This document shows, piece after piece, positions 53,823 to 62,082 of a stretch of 64,000 nucleotides of DNA. A program made the translations under genes and the position numbers. Under the pieces are notes generated by a model, which worked only from the letters and a program-made list of their open reading frames with translations, was not told the origin of the DNA and did not search any database. Source of the DNA: CAIWHR01 sp963708855 (lineage in GTDB: Bacteria; Pseudomonadota; Gammaproteobacteria; Burkholderiales; Casimicrobiaceae); NCBI GenBank assembly GCA_963708855.1, contig CAVPUM010000023.1, forward strand, positions 1 to 64,000, in the 5' to 3' direction. How positions within the stretch are numbered: position 1 is the first letter of the stretch; the number at the start of each line of letters is the position of its first letter.

Positions 53823-54476
53823 TCAGTCGCGCCGGACCAGCACGATCGCCGCTGCCATCATCGCGATGAAGAACACAAGCGTCCAGGCCGGGATCGCGAG
53901 GCCGAGGAGATGCCAGCCCGCTTCGGCGCATTCGCCACTGCCCTTGAAGACCCGGGTCAGCACGTCGGTGAGCGGCAACGTCTCCAGCATGTAGTTGAGG
54001 CCCATTCCGCACTCGGGCACCTCGCCCTTCGGCAGCGACTGGATCCACACGTGGCGGACCGCCGTCGCCGCGCCGAAGAGTCCGATGATCACCGTCAGTC
54101 CGGCGTAGATGCCGGCGCCGAGGCGCGCCGGGTTTTGCAGACCCGCGATCAGGAAGACCACGCCGATGGCGATGACGGCCAGACGCTGCAGCGAGCACAG
54201 CGGGCAGGGATCGAGTCCGAGTCCGTACTGGAGCCACAGCGCCCACGCCATCAGGCCCGCGCAGGTGAACGCGCCCAGCAGGTAGGCCGGCCGTCTTGGG
54301 GGCAGGATGATGAGCGCCAGCGACGTCACGCCGATCGTCATCACCAGGATGCGCCACGACGTGAGCAGCAGGGAAGGCGAGTCGCCGACGAACTTGAGCA
54401 GGCCTTCCTGCGCCAGCAGGACCAGCGCGAGCGTGAGTCCGGCCCACGGCCACGGCACTTCGGCATAACGCATCAT
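53823..54476 (-). CDS. Disulfide bond formation protein B (DsbB-like) with N-terminal extension
   Basis: A 218-residue inner-membrane protein. The first redox pair is CPLC at residues 91-94 after a helix; the second pair is in ECGMGLNYML and SGECAE. ACPLCSLQR-type context and the four core helices fit DsbB, which reoxidises DsbA with quinone. Normal DsbB carries CxxC near residue 41-44. Here about 50 extra residues with one or two more hydrophobic helices (LTLALVLLAQEGLLKFV and ILVMTIGVTSLALIIL) come first. The ATG at 54476 overlaps the sulfhydrylase stop. An internal ATG at residue 46 would give a normal-length protein. Confidence 0.82.
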   Translation of the reverse strand: MMRYAEVPWPWAGLTLALVLLAQEGLLKFVGDSPSLLLTSWRILVMTIGVTSLALIILPPRRPAYLLGAFTCAGLMAWALWLQYGLGLDPCPLCSLQRLAVIAIGVVFLIAGLQNPARLGAGIYAGLTVIIGLFGAATAVRHVWIQSLPKGEVPECGMGLNYMLETLPLTDVLTRVFKGSGECAEAGWHLLGLAIPAWTLVFFIAMMAAAIVLVRRD

Positions 54477-55759
54477 CGCTGCGATTTCTCCAACGCCTGG
54501 TCCAGGTCCCACAGTATATCGTCCAGCGTTTCGAGCCCCACCGAGAGCCGGATCATCGCGGGCGTCACGCCCGCGGCGCGCTGCTCGTCCTCCGACAACT
54601 GCCGGTGCGTCGTCGACGCCGGGTGGATGACGAGCGTCTTCGCGTCGCCGATGTTGGCGAGGTGAGAGAGGAATTCGACCGCCTCGATCAGGCGCTCACC
54701 GGCCGAAGCACCGCCGCGCACGCCGAAGGTGAGGATGCCGCCGGCCCCTTGCGGGAGGTATCGCCGCGCCAACGGCTCGTACCGGTTTCCCGGCAGCAGC
54801 GGGTAGTTCACCCAGTCGACCGCAGGGTGTGTGGAAAGGTGACGCGCCACGGCCAGCGCCGAGTCGCAGTGCCGCGGCATCCGCAGGTGCAGCGTCTCGA
54901 TGCCCTGCAGCAGCAGAAAGGCCGACAGTGGGGCCAGCGTGGGGCCGAGCGTGCGCATCGTCTCCATCCGCGCCTTCATCGTGAAGCCGAAATCGCCGAA
55001 GGTCTCGAAGAAACGGACGCCGTGGTAGCCGCGCGAGGGCTCCGTCATCTGCGGGAAGTTGCCGTTGTCCCACGGGAACTTGCCCGACTCGACGACGATG
55101 CCCCCCATCGTCGTGCCGTGGCCGCCCAGGTACTTGGTCACCGAGTGGATGACGATGTCGGCGCCGTGCTCGATCGGACGGCAGAGAAAGGGCGACGCGA
55201 GCGTGCTGTCGATCACCAGTGGAACGCCGACGCCGTGGGCGACGTCGGCGAGCGCCGCGATGTCGCAGACGTTCAGTTGCGGGTTGCCGATCGTCTCGGC
55301 GTACAGCGCCTTCGTCCGCGGGGTGAGCGCGTGGCGAAAGGCCTCGGGATCGTCGGCGTCGACGAACGAGACGTCGATGCCGAACTGTGCGAACGTGGTC
55401 GCGAGCTGCGAATACGTTCCGCCATAGAGCGTGCGCCCGGCAACGATGTGGTCGCCGTTGCGGCAGAGCGTAAGCAGCGCGAGCATCTGCGCCGCCATGC
55501 CGGTCGCCGCGGCCAGAGCGGCGCGCCCGCCTTCCAGCGCCGCGACGCGCTCCTCCAGCGCTGCGACCGTCGGATTCGAGATCCGCGAGTAGACGTTGCC
55601 GAAGGTCTGCAGGTTGAACAGGCTGGCCGCGTGGTCGGCGCTGTCGAACACGAAGGATGTCGTCTGGTAGATCGGCAGCGCGCGCGCACCCGTCGCCGCG
55701 TCCGGGATCTGACCGGCATGCAGGCAGAGCGTGTCGAAGCCGAACTTGTGGTCAGGCAT
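54473..55759 (-). CDS. O-acetylhomoserine (thiol)-lyase / sulfhydrylase, MetY type
   Basis: A 428-residue PLP enzyme making homocysteine (or methionine) from O-acetylhomoserine and sulfide. The PLP Lys is in HSVTKYLGGHGTTMGG. Other hallmarks are YSRISNPTVAALEERVAALEGG, LYGGTYSQL, IDSTLASPFLCRPI and, near the end, PASTTHRQLSEDEQ. The length fits MetY (about 430) rather than MetB/MetC (about 390). It overlaps the DsbB-like gene by 4 nt and follows the CoA-binding protein gene, giving a three-gene minus-strand unit. Confidence 0.92.
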   Translation of the reverse strand: MPDHKFGFDTLCLHAGQIPDAATGARALPIYQTTSFVFDSADHAASLFNLQTFGNVYSRISNPTVAALEERVAALEGGRAALAAATGMAAQMLALLTLCRNGDHIVAGRTLYGGTYSQLATTFAQFGIDVSFVDADDPEAFRHALTPRTKALYAETIGNPQLNVCDIAALADVAHGVGVPLVIDSTLASPFLCRPIEHGADIVIHSVTKYLGGHGTTMGGIVVESGKFPWDNGNFPQMTEPSRGYHGVRFFETFGDFGFTMKARMETMRTLGPTLAPLSAFLLLQGIETLHLRMPRHCDSALAVARHLSTHPAVDWVNYPLLPGNRYEPLARRYLPQGAGGILTFGVRGGASAGERLIEAVEFLSHLANIGDAKTLVIHPASTTHRQLSEDEQRAAGVTPAMIRLSVGLETLDDILWDLDQALEKSQR

Positions 55760-55767
55760 GAGCGCAG

Positions 55768-55797
55768 CGGTCCCCGCCGCAAGCGTGGGGGCACATC
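55768..55797 (-). repeat. Short relative of the CCCCCACGCT repeat before metY
   Basis: On the minus strand: ATGATGTGCCCCCACGCT, then TGCGGCGGGGACC, directly before the MetY ATG. It shares only the CCCCCACGCT core with the 46.5-kb repeats, so kinship is tentative. Confidence 0.3.
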
Positions 55798-56260
55798 ATG
55801 GCCGCCTGGCCGAGACGATACCGGTGTTCACGCCCGCCCAGTTGAGTCCGCCCATGATGCGCGCGTGCTCGATCTTGACGCAGCGGTCCATCACGACGTC
55901 GAGCCCGGCGTCGTTCGCGATCCCGGCCGCCTCGTCGCTGCGAATGCCGAGCTGCATCCAAAGCACCTTCGCGCCCTTGGCCACCGCCTCGCGCGCCAGC
56001 ATGGGCATCTCCTCCGCCTTGCGGAAACAGTCGACGATGTCGACGCGTCCGGGAGTCGAGGCGAGCGTTGGGTAGCACGTGGCGCCGAGCACTTCGGCGC
56101 AATTCGGATTGACCGGAACGACCGCGTACCCGTGCTCCTGCATGTATTTCGCCGCGAAGTAGCTGGGGCGATACCAGCTCGCCGACAACCCGACCACGGC
56201 GATGACGCGGGACTGCGTCAGGATCCTGCGCAGCCCGGCGATGTCGTCGACGACGGCCAC
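55796..56260 (-). CDS. CoA-binding domain protein (YccU-like)
   Basis: A 154-residue single Rossmann domain: VIAVVGLSASWYRPSYFAAKYM, GYAVVPVNPNCAEVLGATCY, VDIVDCFRKAEEMP and VLWMQLGIRSDEAAGIANDAG are typical of the succinyl-CoA-ligase-like CoA-binding proteins of the YccU group. Function is unclear in general; it often neighbours sulfur amino acid genes, as here (MetY downstream). The metY start lies 37 nt downstream in a stretch carrying a CCCCCACGCT repeat core. Confidence 0.88.
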   Translation of the reverse strand: MAVVDDIAGLRRILTQSRVIAVVGLSASWYRPSYFAAKYMQEHGYAVVPVNPNCAEVLGATCYPTLASTPGRVDIVDCFRKAEEMPMLAREAVAKGAKVLWMQLGIRSDEAAGIANDAGLDVVMDRCVKIEHARIMGGLNWAGVNTGIVSARRP

Positions 56261-56261
56261 G

Positions 56262-56639
56262 CTAGCGCTGCCAGTTCGGGCTGTGCTTACAGGAGTACGG
56301 GTCGTGGATCCGCCGGCCCGACGAGATCTTGTTGTTGAGGGACCAGGGCAGCGTCGGGCAGTCGCCCGGTCCGAGGGTCACGCATCGCCCGCGAAAACAG
56401 GCGTCCGCGCAAGGCTGCCACGAGCCACTGCGAATGACGGCGGACGAGGCTTGGTCGTTGAAACCGACGTTGGCGAAATTCGAGATCGCCTGGCCGGAGA
56501 CAAACGAACGGTTGCGAAAGTCGTCGCCCTCGCAAAAGACGGTCTCGGCGCCGGCGACCGGAAGGGCCGTGGCGAGGCCGAGCGCCACGCCGAGACGCCG
56601 CACGAAGGATCGCGGCGATCGGTCTCGTAGCGCAGGCAT
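56262..56639 (-). CDS. Secreted beta/gamma-crystallin-like protein
   Basis: A 125-residue protein with a signal peptide (SFVRRLGVALGLATALPVAGA). The mature part is one beta/gamma-crystallin unit of two Greek keys: FCEGDDFRNRSFVSG with FNDQASSAVIRSGSW, then CFRGRCVTLGPGDCP with LNNKISSGRRI. The paired [FY]xGxx and N/D-x-x-SS positions are those that bind calcium in microbial members. Six Cys residues in the mature part suggest disulfides in the periplasm or outside. ATG 56639 is preferred over an upstream GTG at 56669. The role is unknown, perhaps Ca binding or surface stability. Confidence 0.8.
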   Translation of the reverse strand: MPALRDRSPRSFVRRLGVALGLATALPVAGAETVFCEGDDFRNRSFVSGQAISNFANVGFNDQASSAVIRSGSWQPCADACFRGRCVTLGPGDCPTLPWSLNNKISSGRRIHDPYSCKHSPNWQR

Positions 56640-56956
56640 GGCAGAACCCGTCCCTCGATTGTCGTCCACAACCGGATTTTAGCCGATGCGCAGGGGCCTT
56701 CGGGCCGGGTGACCGCCGCCGTTGCTTTATGACGATGTGTGGTGGCGGTGTCCGGCCGCCGTCGGGTTGCACTGACGGAGGATGGCAAACGCGATACCCG
56801 CGAAGCCGGCGGGTTCGGGCCCGGGCGCCAGCGGGGGCTGGCGGTCGGGGTGGGAGCACAGGTGTCGCCGGCGGGCCCCTTCGAACCGGGCATCCCCGGA
56901 CCATCGGGTCAGGCCTGTTCCTTGCTTATCCCGTCCCGAATAAGAGGAAATCGCAG
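56640..56956. other. Intergenic region between divergent genes
   Basis: About 317 bases between the crystallin gene and the leader ORF of the PAS-GGDEF-EAL gene. It is very GC-rich with several short inverted repeats (for example GCGCCAGC / GCTGGCG near 56825-56845 and CCGCGAAGCC / GGCGGG near 56799). Promoters for both genes should be here, but no convincing pair was found. A GGCAAAC...AAGCC stretch at 56783-56805 faintly recalls the c-di-GMP-I aptamer but lacks its conserved core. Confidence 0.5.
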
Positions 56957-57022
56957 ATGAGCCACCCCCACGCTCCCATGGACGGGCGCAATCCCCCGGG
57001 AATCGGCACCCCATGGCGCTGA
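56957..57022 (+). CDS. Possible 21-residue leader peptide overlapping the PAS-GGDEF-EAL start
   Basis: ATG 56957 with AGAGGA 8 nt upstream opens a 21-codon frame (MSHPHAPMDG and on) whose TGA at 57020-57022 lies inside the first codons of the next gene. The large gene's own ATG has no clear ribosome site, so translation could depend on this leader. Its opening bases repeat the CCCCCACGCTC core of the dispersed repeats. Confidence 0.4.
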   Translation: MSHPHAPMDGRNPPGIGTPWR

Positions 57023-60000
57023 CCCAGTCCATTTCCCAATTCGGGTTCGGCACGAGGTTCGGCACGATCGAGCGCAAGGCCGGCCTCCGGCCGGGGCCGT
57101 CCAACCTGGCTTCGCTGTCCCAGCGGAAGCTGAACGCGATCGGCCTGCCGCTGGCCTATGTGGACGGCGCCCGGCGCTACCGCTTCGTCAACAAGGCTTT
57201 CCTCGAGTGGACCGGCAAGGTCTTCGTCGATGTGATCGGCCAGGAGGTCCAGGACGTCGACGGGCGGGAGGCGTTCCCGCTGTACGAAGCGTACGTCGAC
57301 GCGGCACTTGCCGGCGAGCGCACCGGGTTCGAGCGGCAGCTGACGGTGGCGGGGCGGCCCGCGATCTGGATCCACGTCGACTATTACCCGGACCGCGGCG
57401 CAGACGGCGACGTCCGCGGATTCCTCGTCTGCTACGCCAACGTCGATCAGCTGAAACGGCTGGAGCTCGAGGCGGGCGGACGCGAGCACCGGCTGCGTCT
57501 CGTCACGGACAGCGTCGGCTCGCCGATCATCCATTTCGACCGGAACCTGAAGCTGCGGTTCGCGAACAAGCCCTTCGGCGACTGGGTCGGCGTGGCGCCC
57601 GACGACCTGCTCGGGCGCCGCGTCCAGGAACTGATCGCGGGCGGCACCTTCGCCGACATGGACGAGCACATCGACCGTGCCTTCGGCGGGGCGAGGGTCT
57701 CGTTCGAGCGTCGCGAGCGCAAGGCGACGGGCGAGCTGCGCTGGGTTCGCGTCACACTGTTCCCCGACCGCGCGGTGGCCGGGCGGGTCGACGGCATCTT
57801 CGCGGTGATGACGGACATCGACGACGATATCGCGATTCGCGATGCGTTGCGGGCGCAGGAAGTGCAGCTGCGGCTGTTCGCCGACAACATTCCCGGTCCG
57901 ATCGCGTACCTCGACCGCCTGTCCACGTACACCTTCGTCAATCAGGCGTTCGCGAACTGGGTCCGCCTGCCACAGGACCGGATCTACGGCCGAACGCCGT
58001 TCGAGGTGCTGGCGCCGGAAGTCGCGTCGTTTCTGCGCCCGGTCCTCGAACGCGCGAACGGTGGCGAGCACGTCGAATACGAGCGAGTCGACAGCGCGCC
58101 CGGCGGCGCTCAACGCTGGGTGCACGGCCGGATCGCTCCGGACTTCGGCGCCGATGGCAGGCTGCGCGGACTCTACTGCACCGAATACGACATCGACGAC
58201 CTCAAGCGGACGGAGCAGGCGCTCGCGGCGCGCGAGGAGCAGCTCCGGCTGTTCACAGACAACATTCCGGACCCGGTCGTCTACCTCGACACCGGCCGCC
58301 GCTACACGTTCGTCAACGATGCCTTCCTGCAGTTGAACGGTCTTGACCGCGAGTCGGTCATCGGCAAGACGACCGCGGAGGTGATCGGCCTCGAGGCAAC
58401 CGCGGGGCTCACGCCGTACCAGGACCGGGCGTTTGCGGGCGAGACCGTCATCTACGAGCGGGCGCTCCTCGACGCGACGGGACGATCGCGGTGGATCCGC
58501 GGCCGGATGGTGCCGGATCACCGGATCGACGGCGCGATCCAGGGCGTCTACGTCGTACTCCACGACATCACCGACCTCAAGAGCGCGCAGGACACGCTGG
58601 CGGCGCGCGAGAGCCAGCTGCGGGCGGTTATGGACGGCGTGCCGGCGCCGGTCGCGTACATCGATCGCACCGAGCGCTGCCAGTACGTCAACCGGGCGCT
58701 GCTGCAGTACTTCGGACTCGCGGCGGAAGAGGTGGCGACGCTGCGTCTGCGCGACGTCATTGGTCCGCGCGTCTACGAAGGCGCGCAGGCGAAGATCGCA
58801 CGGGCACTCGACGGCGAGTCGGCCGAATTCGACCGGCTGATCCCGGGCGCCCTCGGCATCTCCCGCTGGATGACGATCCGCGTCGTTCCCGATTCGGCGC
58901 CTTCCGGCGAAGTGCCGGGTGCGTTCGTCCTGATGAACGACATCCACGGCCTGAAGCAGGCGCAGGAAGCGCTGCGCGCGTCGGAATCCGAGCTGCGCCT
59001 CATCATGGACAACGTGCCCGCACGGGTGGCCTACATCGACCGCGAGTACCGCTACCGGTTCCTGAATCGGCACAACGAGGATTGGCTCGGCCTCAAGCGC
59101 GACGAGCTCAACGGACGCGCAGTGGCCGACGTGGTCGGCGGGGAGCGTTTCGCGCAGATGCGGCCGCTGCTCGAACGCGTGCTGCTGGGCGAGACCGTCT
59201 CGGTCGAGCAGCTCATGGCGCAGCCTGTCGGTGACGAGCGCTGGGAGTCCGTTCACTACGCGCCGAACCGCGATGCCGAAGGGGTGGTCATCGGCATCTA
59301 TGCAGTGCACACGGACGTGCACGACCAGAAGCGCAACGAAGACGCGCTCTCGCGTGCCAACTGGATGCTGTCGTCGCACATCAACAATACGCCGCTGGCG
59401 GTGCTCGAGTGGGACCGCAATTACCGGCTCGTCCGCTGGTCGCCGCAGGCCGAGGACCTCTTCGGCTGGCGCGCCGACGAAGTGCTGGGGATGCCGATCG
59501 ACGGCAATCCCCTGCTGCACGATGCCGACCGCGGCGCCGTGGCGGAGCTCCTCGCGCGGTTGGTGAACGGCGAAGAGCCGCGGACCACGGGCTTGACGCG
59601 CAACACGCGCAAAGGCGGGAAGACGATCTGGTGCGAGTGGTACCACTCGTGCCTCGTCGACGATCGCGGGAACATCGTCTCGATCCTGTCGTTCGTGCAG
59701 GACGTTTCGCTGCGCATAGAGGCCGAGGAGCGCCTGCAGCACATGGCAACGCGCGACGCGCTCACCGGATTGCCCAACCGGCTGCTGCTGCACGAGCGCC
59801 TGGCGCAGGCGATCGCGCAGGCGAAGCGCAGCGGCCGTCGCGTCGGCGTTCTGTTCATCGATCTCGACCGGTTCAAGAACGTCAACGACACGCTCGGACA
59901 CCGGATTGGCGACGAGCTGCTCAAGTGCGTCAGCGGAGCGCTCGGCTCGACGCTGCGCGACACCGACCTGCTGGCGCGGCTGGGCGGCGACGAGTTCATG

Positions 60001-61083
60001 GTCGTCGTCGAGGACTTCGACGATCCCGCGACGCTCGCACGCATCGCGCAGAAACTGCTCGACGCCGTCGCGCATCCGTTCCGGATCGAGGAGCACGACA
60101 TCTACGTGACGTCGTCGATCGGCATCAGCGTGTATCCCGACGATTCGGACGACCCCGAGGAGCTGCTCAAGCACGCGGACGTCGCGATGTATCACTCGAA
60201 GGAACTCGGACGCAACACCTACCAGTTTCTGGACGCCGACCTGGCGCAGCAGCGGCTGCGCCAGCACACGCTCGAAAGCGCTCTGCGCAACGCGCTGAAG
60301 GACGGCGTGCTGCGGCTGCACTACCAGCCGATCGTGCGCGTCGCCGACAACGTCGTCGTCGGCGCCGAGGCCCTCCTGCGCTGGAACGACGCGGAGCACG
60401 GCAACGTCTCGCCCAAGGTCTTCATTGCGCTCGCCGAGGAATCGGGCCTGATCCACGCGCTGGGAGAATGGGTGCTGCGGACCGCGGCCGAACAGTGCGC
60501 AGCGTGGCACCGGGCGGGATCGATGCTGACGGTGTCGATCAATCTCTCGGGGCGCCAGTTCTATCGCGACGACATCGCGCAGCGGATCTCGGACATCGTG
60601 CGCGGCGCCGGCTGCGAGCCATCGTGGATCGAGCTCGAAGTGACGGAGACGAGCCTGCTGCACGACCTCGACGCGATCCGCAAGACGCTGCACGCGCTGC
60701 GCAGCGAGGGCTTCACCGTCGCGATCGACGATTTCGGCACCGGCTACTCGTCGCTCACGCACCTCAAGCACTTCCCGATCGACACGCTGAAGATCGACAT
60801 CTCCTTCATTGCCGACCTCGAGACCGATCCGGGCGACGCGGCGATCACCGAGGCCATCATCGGACTCGCGCGCGGCCTCGGGCTCACCGTGATCGCCGAG
60901 GGCGTGGGAACGCAGGCGCAACTCGATTTCCTCGCGGCTCGGGACTGCCACTGCTTTCAGGGCTATTGGGTCAGCCGGCCGCTCCCGGTCGCCGAGTTCG
61001 AGCAGTTCCTGGCGACCTCGCCCCAGGAGCAAAGCCGGGAACGCGCGGAGGCGTCCGTCCCCCTGCTTGTTCCTGCCGCGTAA
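57013..61083 (+). CDS. Seven-PAS-domain GGDEF-EAL c-di-GMP turnover protein
   Basis: A 1356-residue soluble regulator with no membrane helix. PAS units begin near residues 40, 165, 288, 412, 536, 661 and 782, spaced 121-125 residues and sharing an RLxxDNxPxPxAYxD pattern. The GGDEF domain has ARLGGDEFMVV near 990 with an RDTD inhibitory-site motif just before. The EAL domain has AEALLRW near 1117, ELEVTETSLL, AIDDFGTGYSSL and LKIDISF. The usual EGVET reads EGVGT here. Both cyclase and phosphodiesterase motifs are largely intact, so it may make or break c-di-GMP in response to ligands sensed by the PAS units. No frame break occurs in over 4 kb. Confidence 0.93.
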   Translation: MALTQSISQFGFGTRFGTIERKAGLRPGPSNLASLSQRKLNAIGLPLAYVDGARRYRFVNKAFLEWTGKVFVDVIGQEVQDVDGREAFPLYEAYVDAALAGERTGFERQLTVAGRPAIWIHVDYYPDRGADGDVRGFLVCYANVDQLKRLELEAGGREHRLRLVTDSVGSPIIHFDRNLKLRFANKPFGDWVGVAPDDLLGRRVQELIAGGTFADMDEHIDRAFGGARVSFERRERKATGELRWVRVTLFPDRAVAGRVDGIFAVMTDIDDDIAIRDALRAQEVQLRLFADNIPGPIAYLDRLSTYTFVNQAFANWVRLPQDRIYGRTPFEVLAPEVASFLRPVLERANGGEHVEYERVDSAPGGAQRWVHGRIAPDFGADGRLRGLYCTEYDIDDLKRTEQALAAREEQLRLFTDNIPDPVVYLDTGRRYTFVNDAFLQLNGLDRESVIGKTTAEVIGLEATAGLTPYQDRAFAGETVIYERALLDATGRSRWIRGRMVPDHRIDGAIQGVYVVLHDITDLKSAQDTLAARESQLRAVMDGVPAPVAYIDRTERCQYVNRALLQYFGLAAEEVATLRLRDVIGPRVYEGAQAKIARALDGESAEFDRLIPGALGISRWMTIRVVPDSAPSGEVPGAFVLMNDIHGLKQAQEALRASESELRLIMDNVPARVAYIDREYRYRFLNRHNEDWLGLKRDELNGRAVADVVGGERFAQMRPLLERVLLGETVSVEQLMAQPVGDERWESVHYAPNRDAEGVVIGIYAVHTDVHDQKRNEDALSRANWMLSSHINNTPLAVLEWDRNYRLVRWSPQAEDLFGWRADEVLGMPIDGNPLLHDADRGAVAELLARLVNGEEPRTTGLTRNTRKGGKTIWCEWYHSCLVDDRGNIVSILSFVQDVSLRIEAEERLQHMATRDALTGLPNRLLLHERLAQAIAQAKRSGRRVGVLFIDLDRFKNVNDTLGHRIGDELLKCVSGALGSTLRDTDLLARLGGDEFMVVVEDFDDPATLARIAQKLLDAVAHPFRIEEHDIYVTSSIGISVYPDDSDDPEELLKHADVAMYHSKELGRNTYQFLDADLAQQRLRQHTLESALRNALKDGVLRLHYQPIVRVADNVVVGAEALLRWNDAEHGNVSPKVFIALAEESGLIHALGEWVLRTAAEQCAAWHRAGSMLTVSINLSGRQFYRDDIAQRISDIVRGAGCEPSWIELEVTETSLLHDLDAIRKTLHALRSEGFTVAIDDFGTGYSSLTHLKHFPIDTLKIDISFIADLETDPGDAAITEAIIGLARGLGLTVIAEGVGTQAQLDFLAARDCHCFQGYWVSRPLPVAEFEQFLATSPQEQSRERAEASVPLLVPAA

Positions 61084-61176
61084 GCGAAGACGCGGGGCAG
61101 GATCGAACCCGGCTCTGCGCCGGTGGTCCGCTCCCCGCCAGCACGCAGGAAAAGTCGGATCCGGCCCCGTTCGCTG

Positions 61177-61992
61177 TTACTTTTCCAGCGTGGCGAGCCA
61201 GCGCGCCAGCTCGCGCGCCGGCTTCTCCCATTGCCGCTCCAGCATCAGCATGTGGGCGAGGCCGGGCACGAGCGTCGCTTCCACAGCGTGATGGCGCGCC
61301 GTCGCGCGCACGTCGTCCTCGGTCGCGATCCGGTCGCCCTCGACGCCGAGCACGAACACCGGAACGCCGTGGCGCTCCGGCAGCTGCCAGTGGAGCCGCA
61401 AGGAAAGGTCGAGCAACACGCGCGGTGATTCCGCGCAAAGATGCGCAGTGGCCTCGGCCAGGATTTCCGGGGCGACGTCGGCGCTGAAGTAGAAAGGCCG
61501 CAACACCTCGAGGACGTGGGCCGTCAGCCGTGCCGGGTCGAACTGCGACAGACGGATCAGGGACTCGGGCTGCTCGGCGGCGAGACGTGCCGCCATCGGC
61601 AGCAGACCGGCCGGCGGCACCGGCGACAGCAAGGCGGCCGCGCGGACCGGGCGTGTGGCCAGCAGGCGCTCGATGACTGCTGCGCCCATCGAATGGCCGA
61701 TCAGCACCGGCGGCACCGGAAGCCCTGCGGCCACGTGCTCGACATCGGCGGCGAAATCGTCGAGGCCCGTCACGAACATCGTGTCGCGTCCTCCCGATGC
61801 GCCGTGACCGCGCAGCGACAGCGCGTGCGCGGCAAAGCCCCGCGCCGCGAACCACGGCAGAAAATGGGGCGCCCAGCACCACGAATCGCAATAGCCGCCG
61901 TGGACGAACAGCAGCGGCGGCTTGCGGCCATTGCCGTTCTTACGTACCGGCAGGCAGGTGCGGACTTCGAGGTTCGGCTCGACGGGAAGCAT
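61177..61992 (-). CDS. Alpha/beta-fold hydrolase
   Basis: A 271-residue hydrolase. LLFVHGGYCDSWCW is the oxyanion-hole segment and LIGHSMGAAV the nucleophile elbow (Ser). The acid is in VLGVEGDRIA, and the His in GLAHMLMLE. Size and motifs fit carboxylesterases, lysophospholipases or epoxide-type hydrolases. ATG 61992 starts just before the first strand. It is convergent with the PAS-GGDEF-EAL gene and divergent from the uracil-DNA glycosylase gene. Substrate not assigned. Confidence 0.85.
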   Translation of the reverse strand: MLPVEPNLEVRTCLPVRKNGNGRKPPLLFVHGGYCDSWCWAPHFLPWFAARGFAAHALSLRGHGASGGRDTMFVTGLDDFAADVEHVAAGLPVPPVLIGHSMGAAVIERLLATRPVRAAALLSPVPPAGLLPMAARLAAEQPESLIRLSQFDPARLTAHVLEVLRPFYFSADVAPEILAEATAHLCAESPRVLLDLSLRLHWQLPERHGVPVFVLGVEGDRIATEDDVRATARHHAVEATLVPGLAHMLMLERQWEKPARELARWLATLEK

Positions 61993-62082
61993 CAGTGGCA
62001 GGGCTTCGGTGCGGCGGATCGTTGACGGGTGCGCGCGGCGCGGGCGGCGGCCGACGGGCATGCTAGGATTCGCGCCCATCCG

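Noticed and set aside
56783..56860. Possible c-di-GMP-I (GEMM) riboswitch before the c-di-GMP gene
   Set aside because: GGCAAAC and AAGCC are present, but the conserved ACGCAAAGCC segment and the second stem are not; the resemblance is probably chance. A covariance-model search would settle it.
56926..61032. A 1368-codon open frame antisense to the PAS-GGDEF-EAL gene
   Set aside because: It mirrors a gene with full domain support; long antisense frames are expected in GC-rich DNA. Its amino acid makeup (Arg, Asp, Val and Glu rich, no motifs) is typical of a shadow frame.
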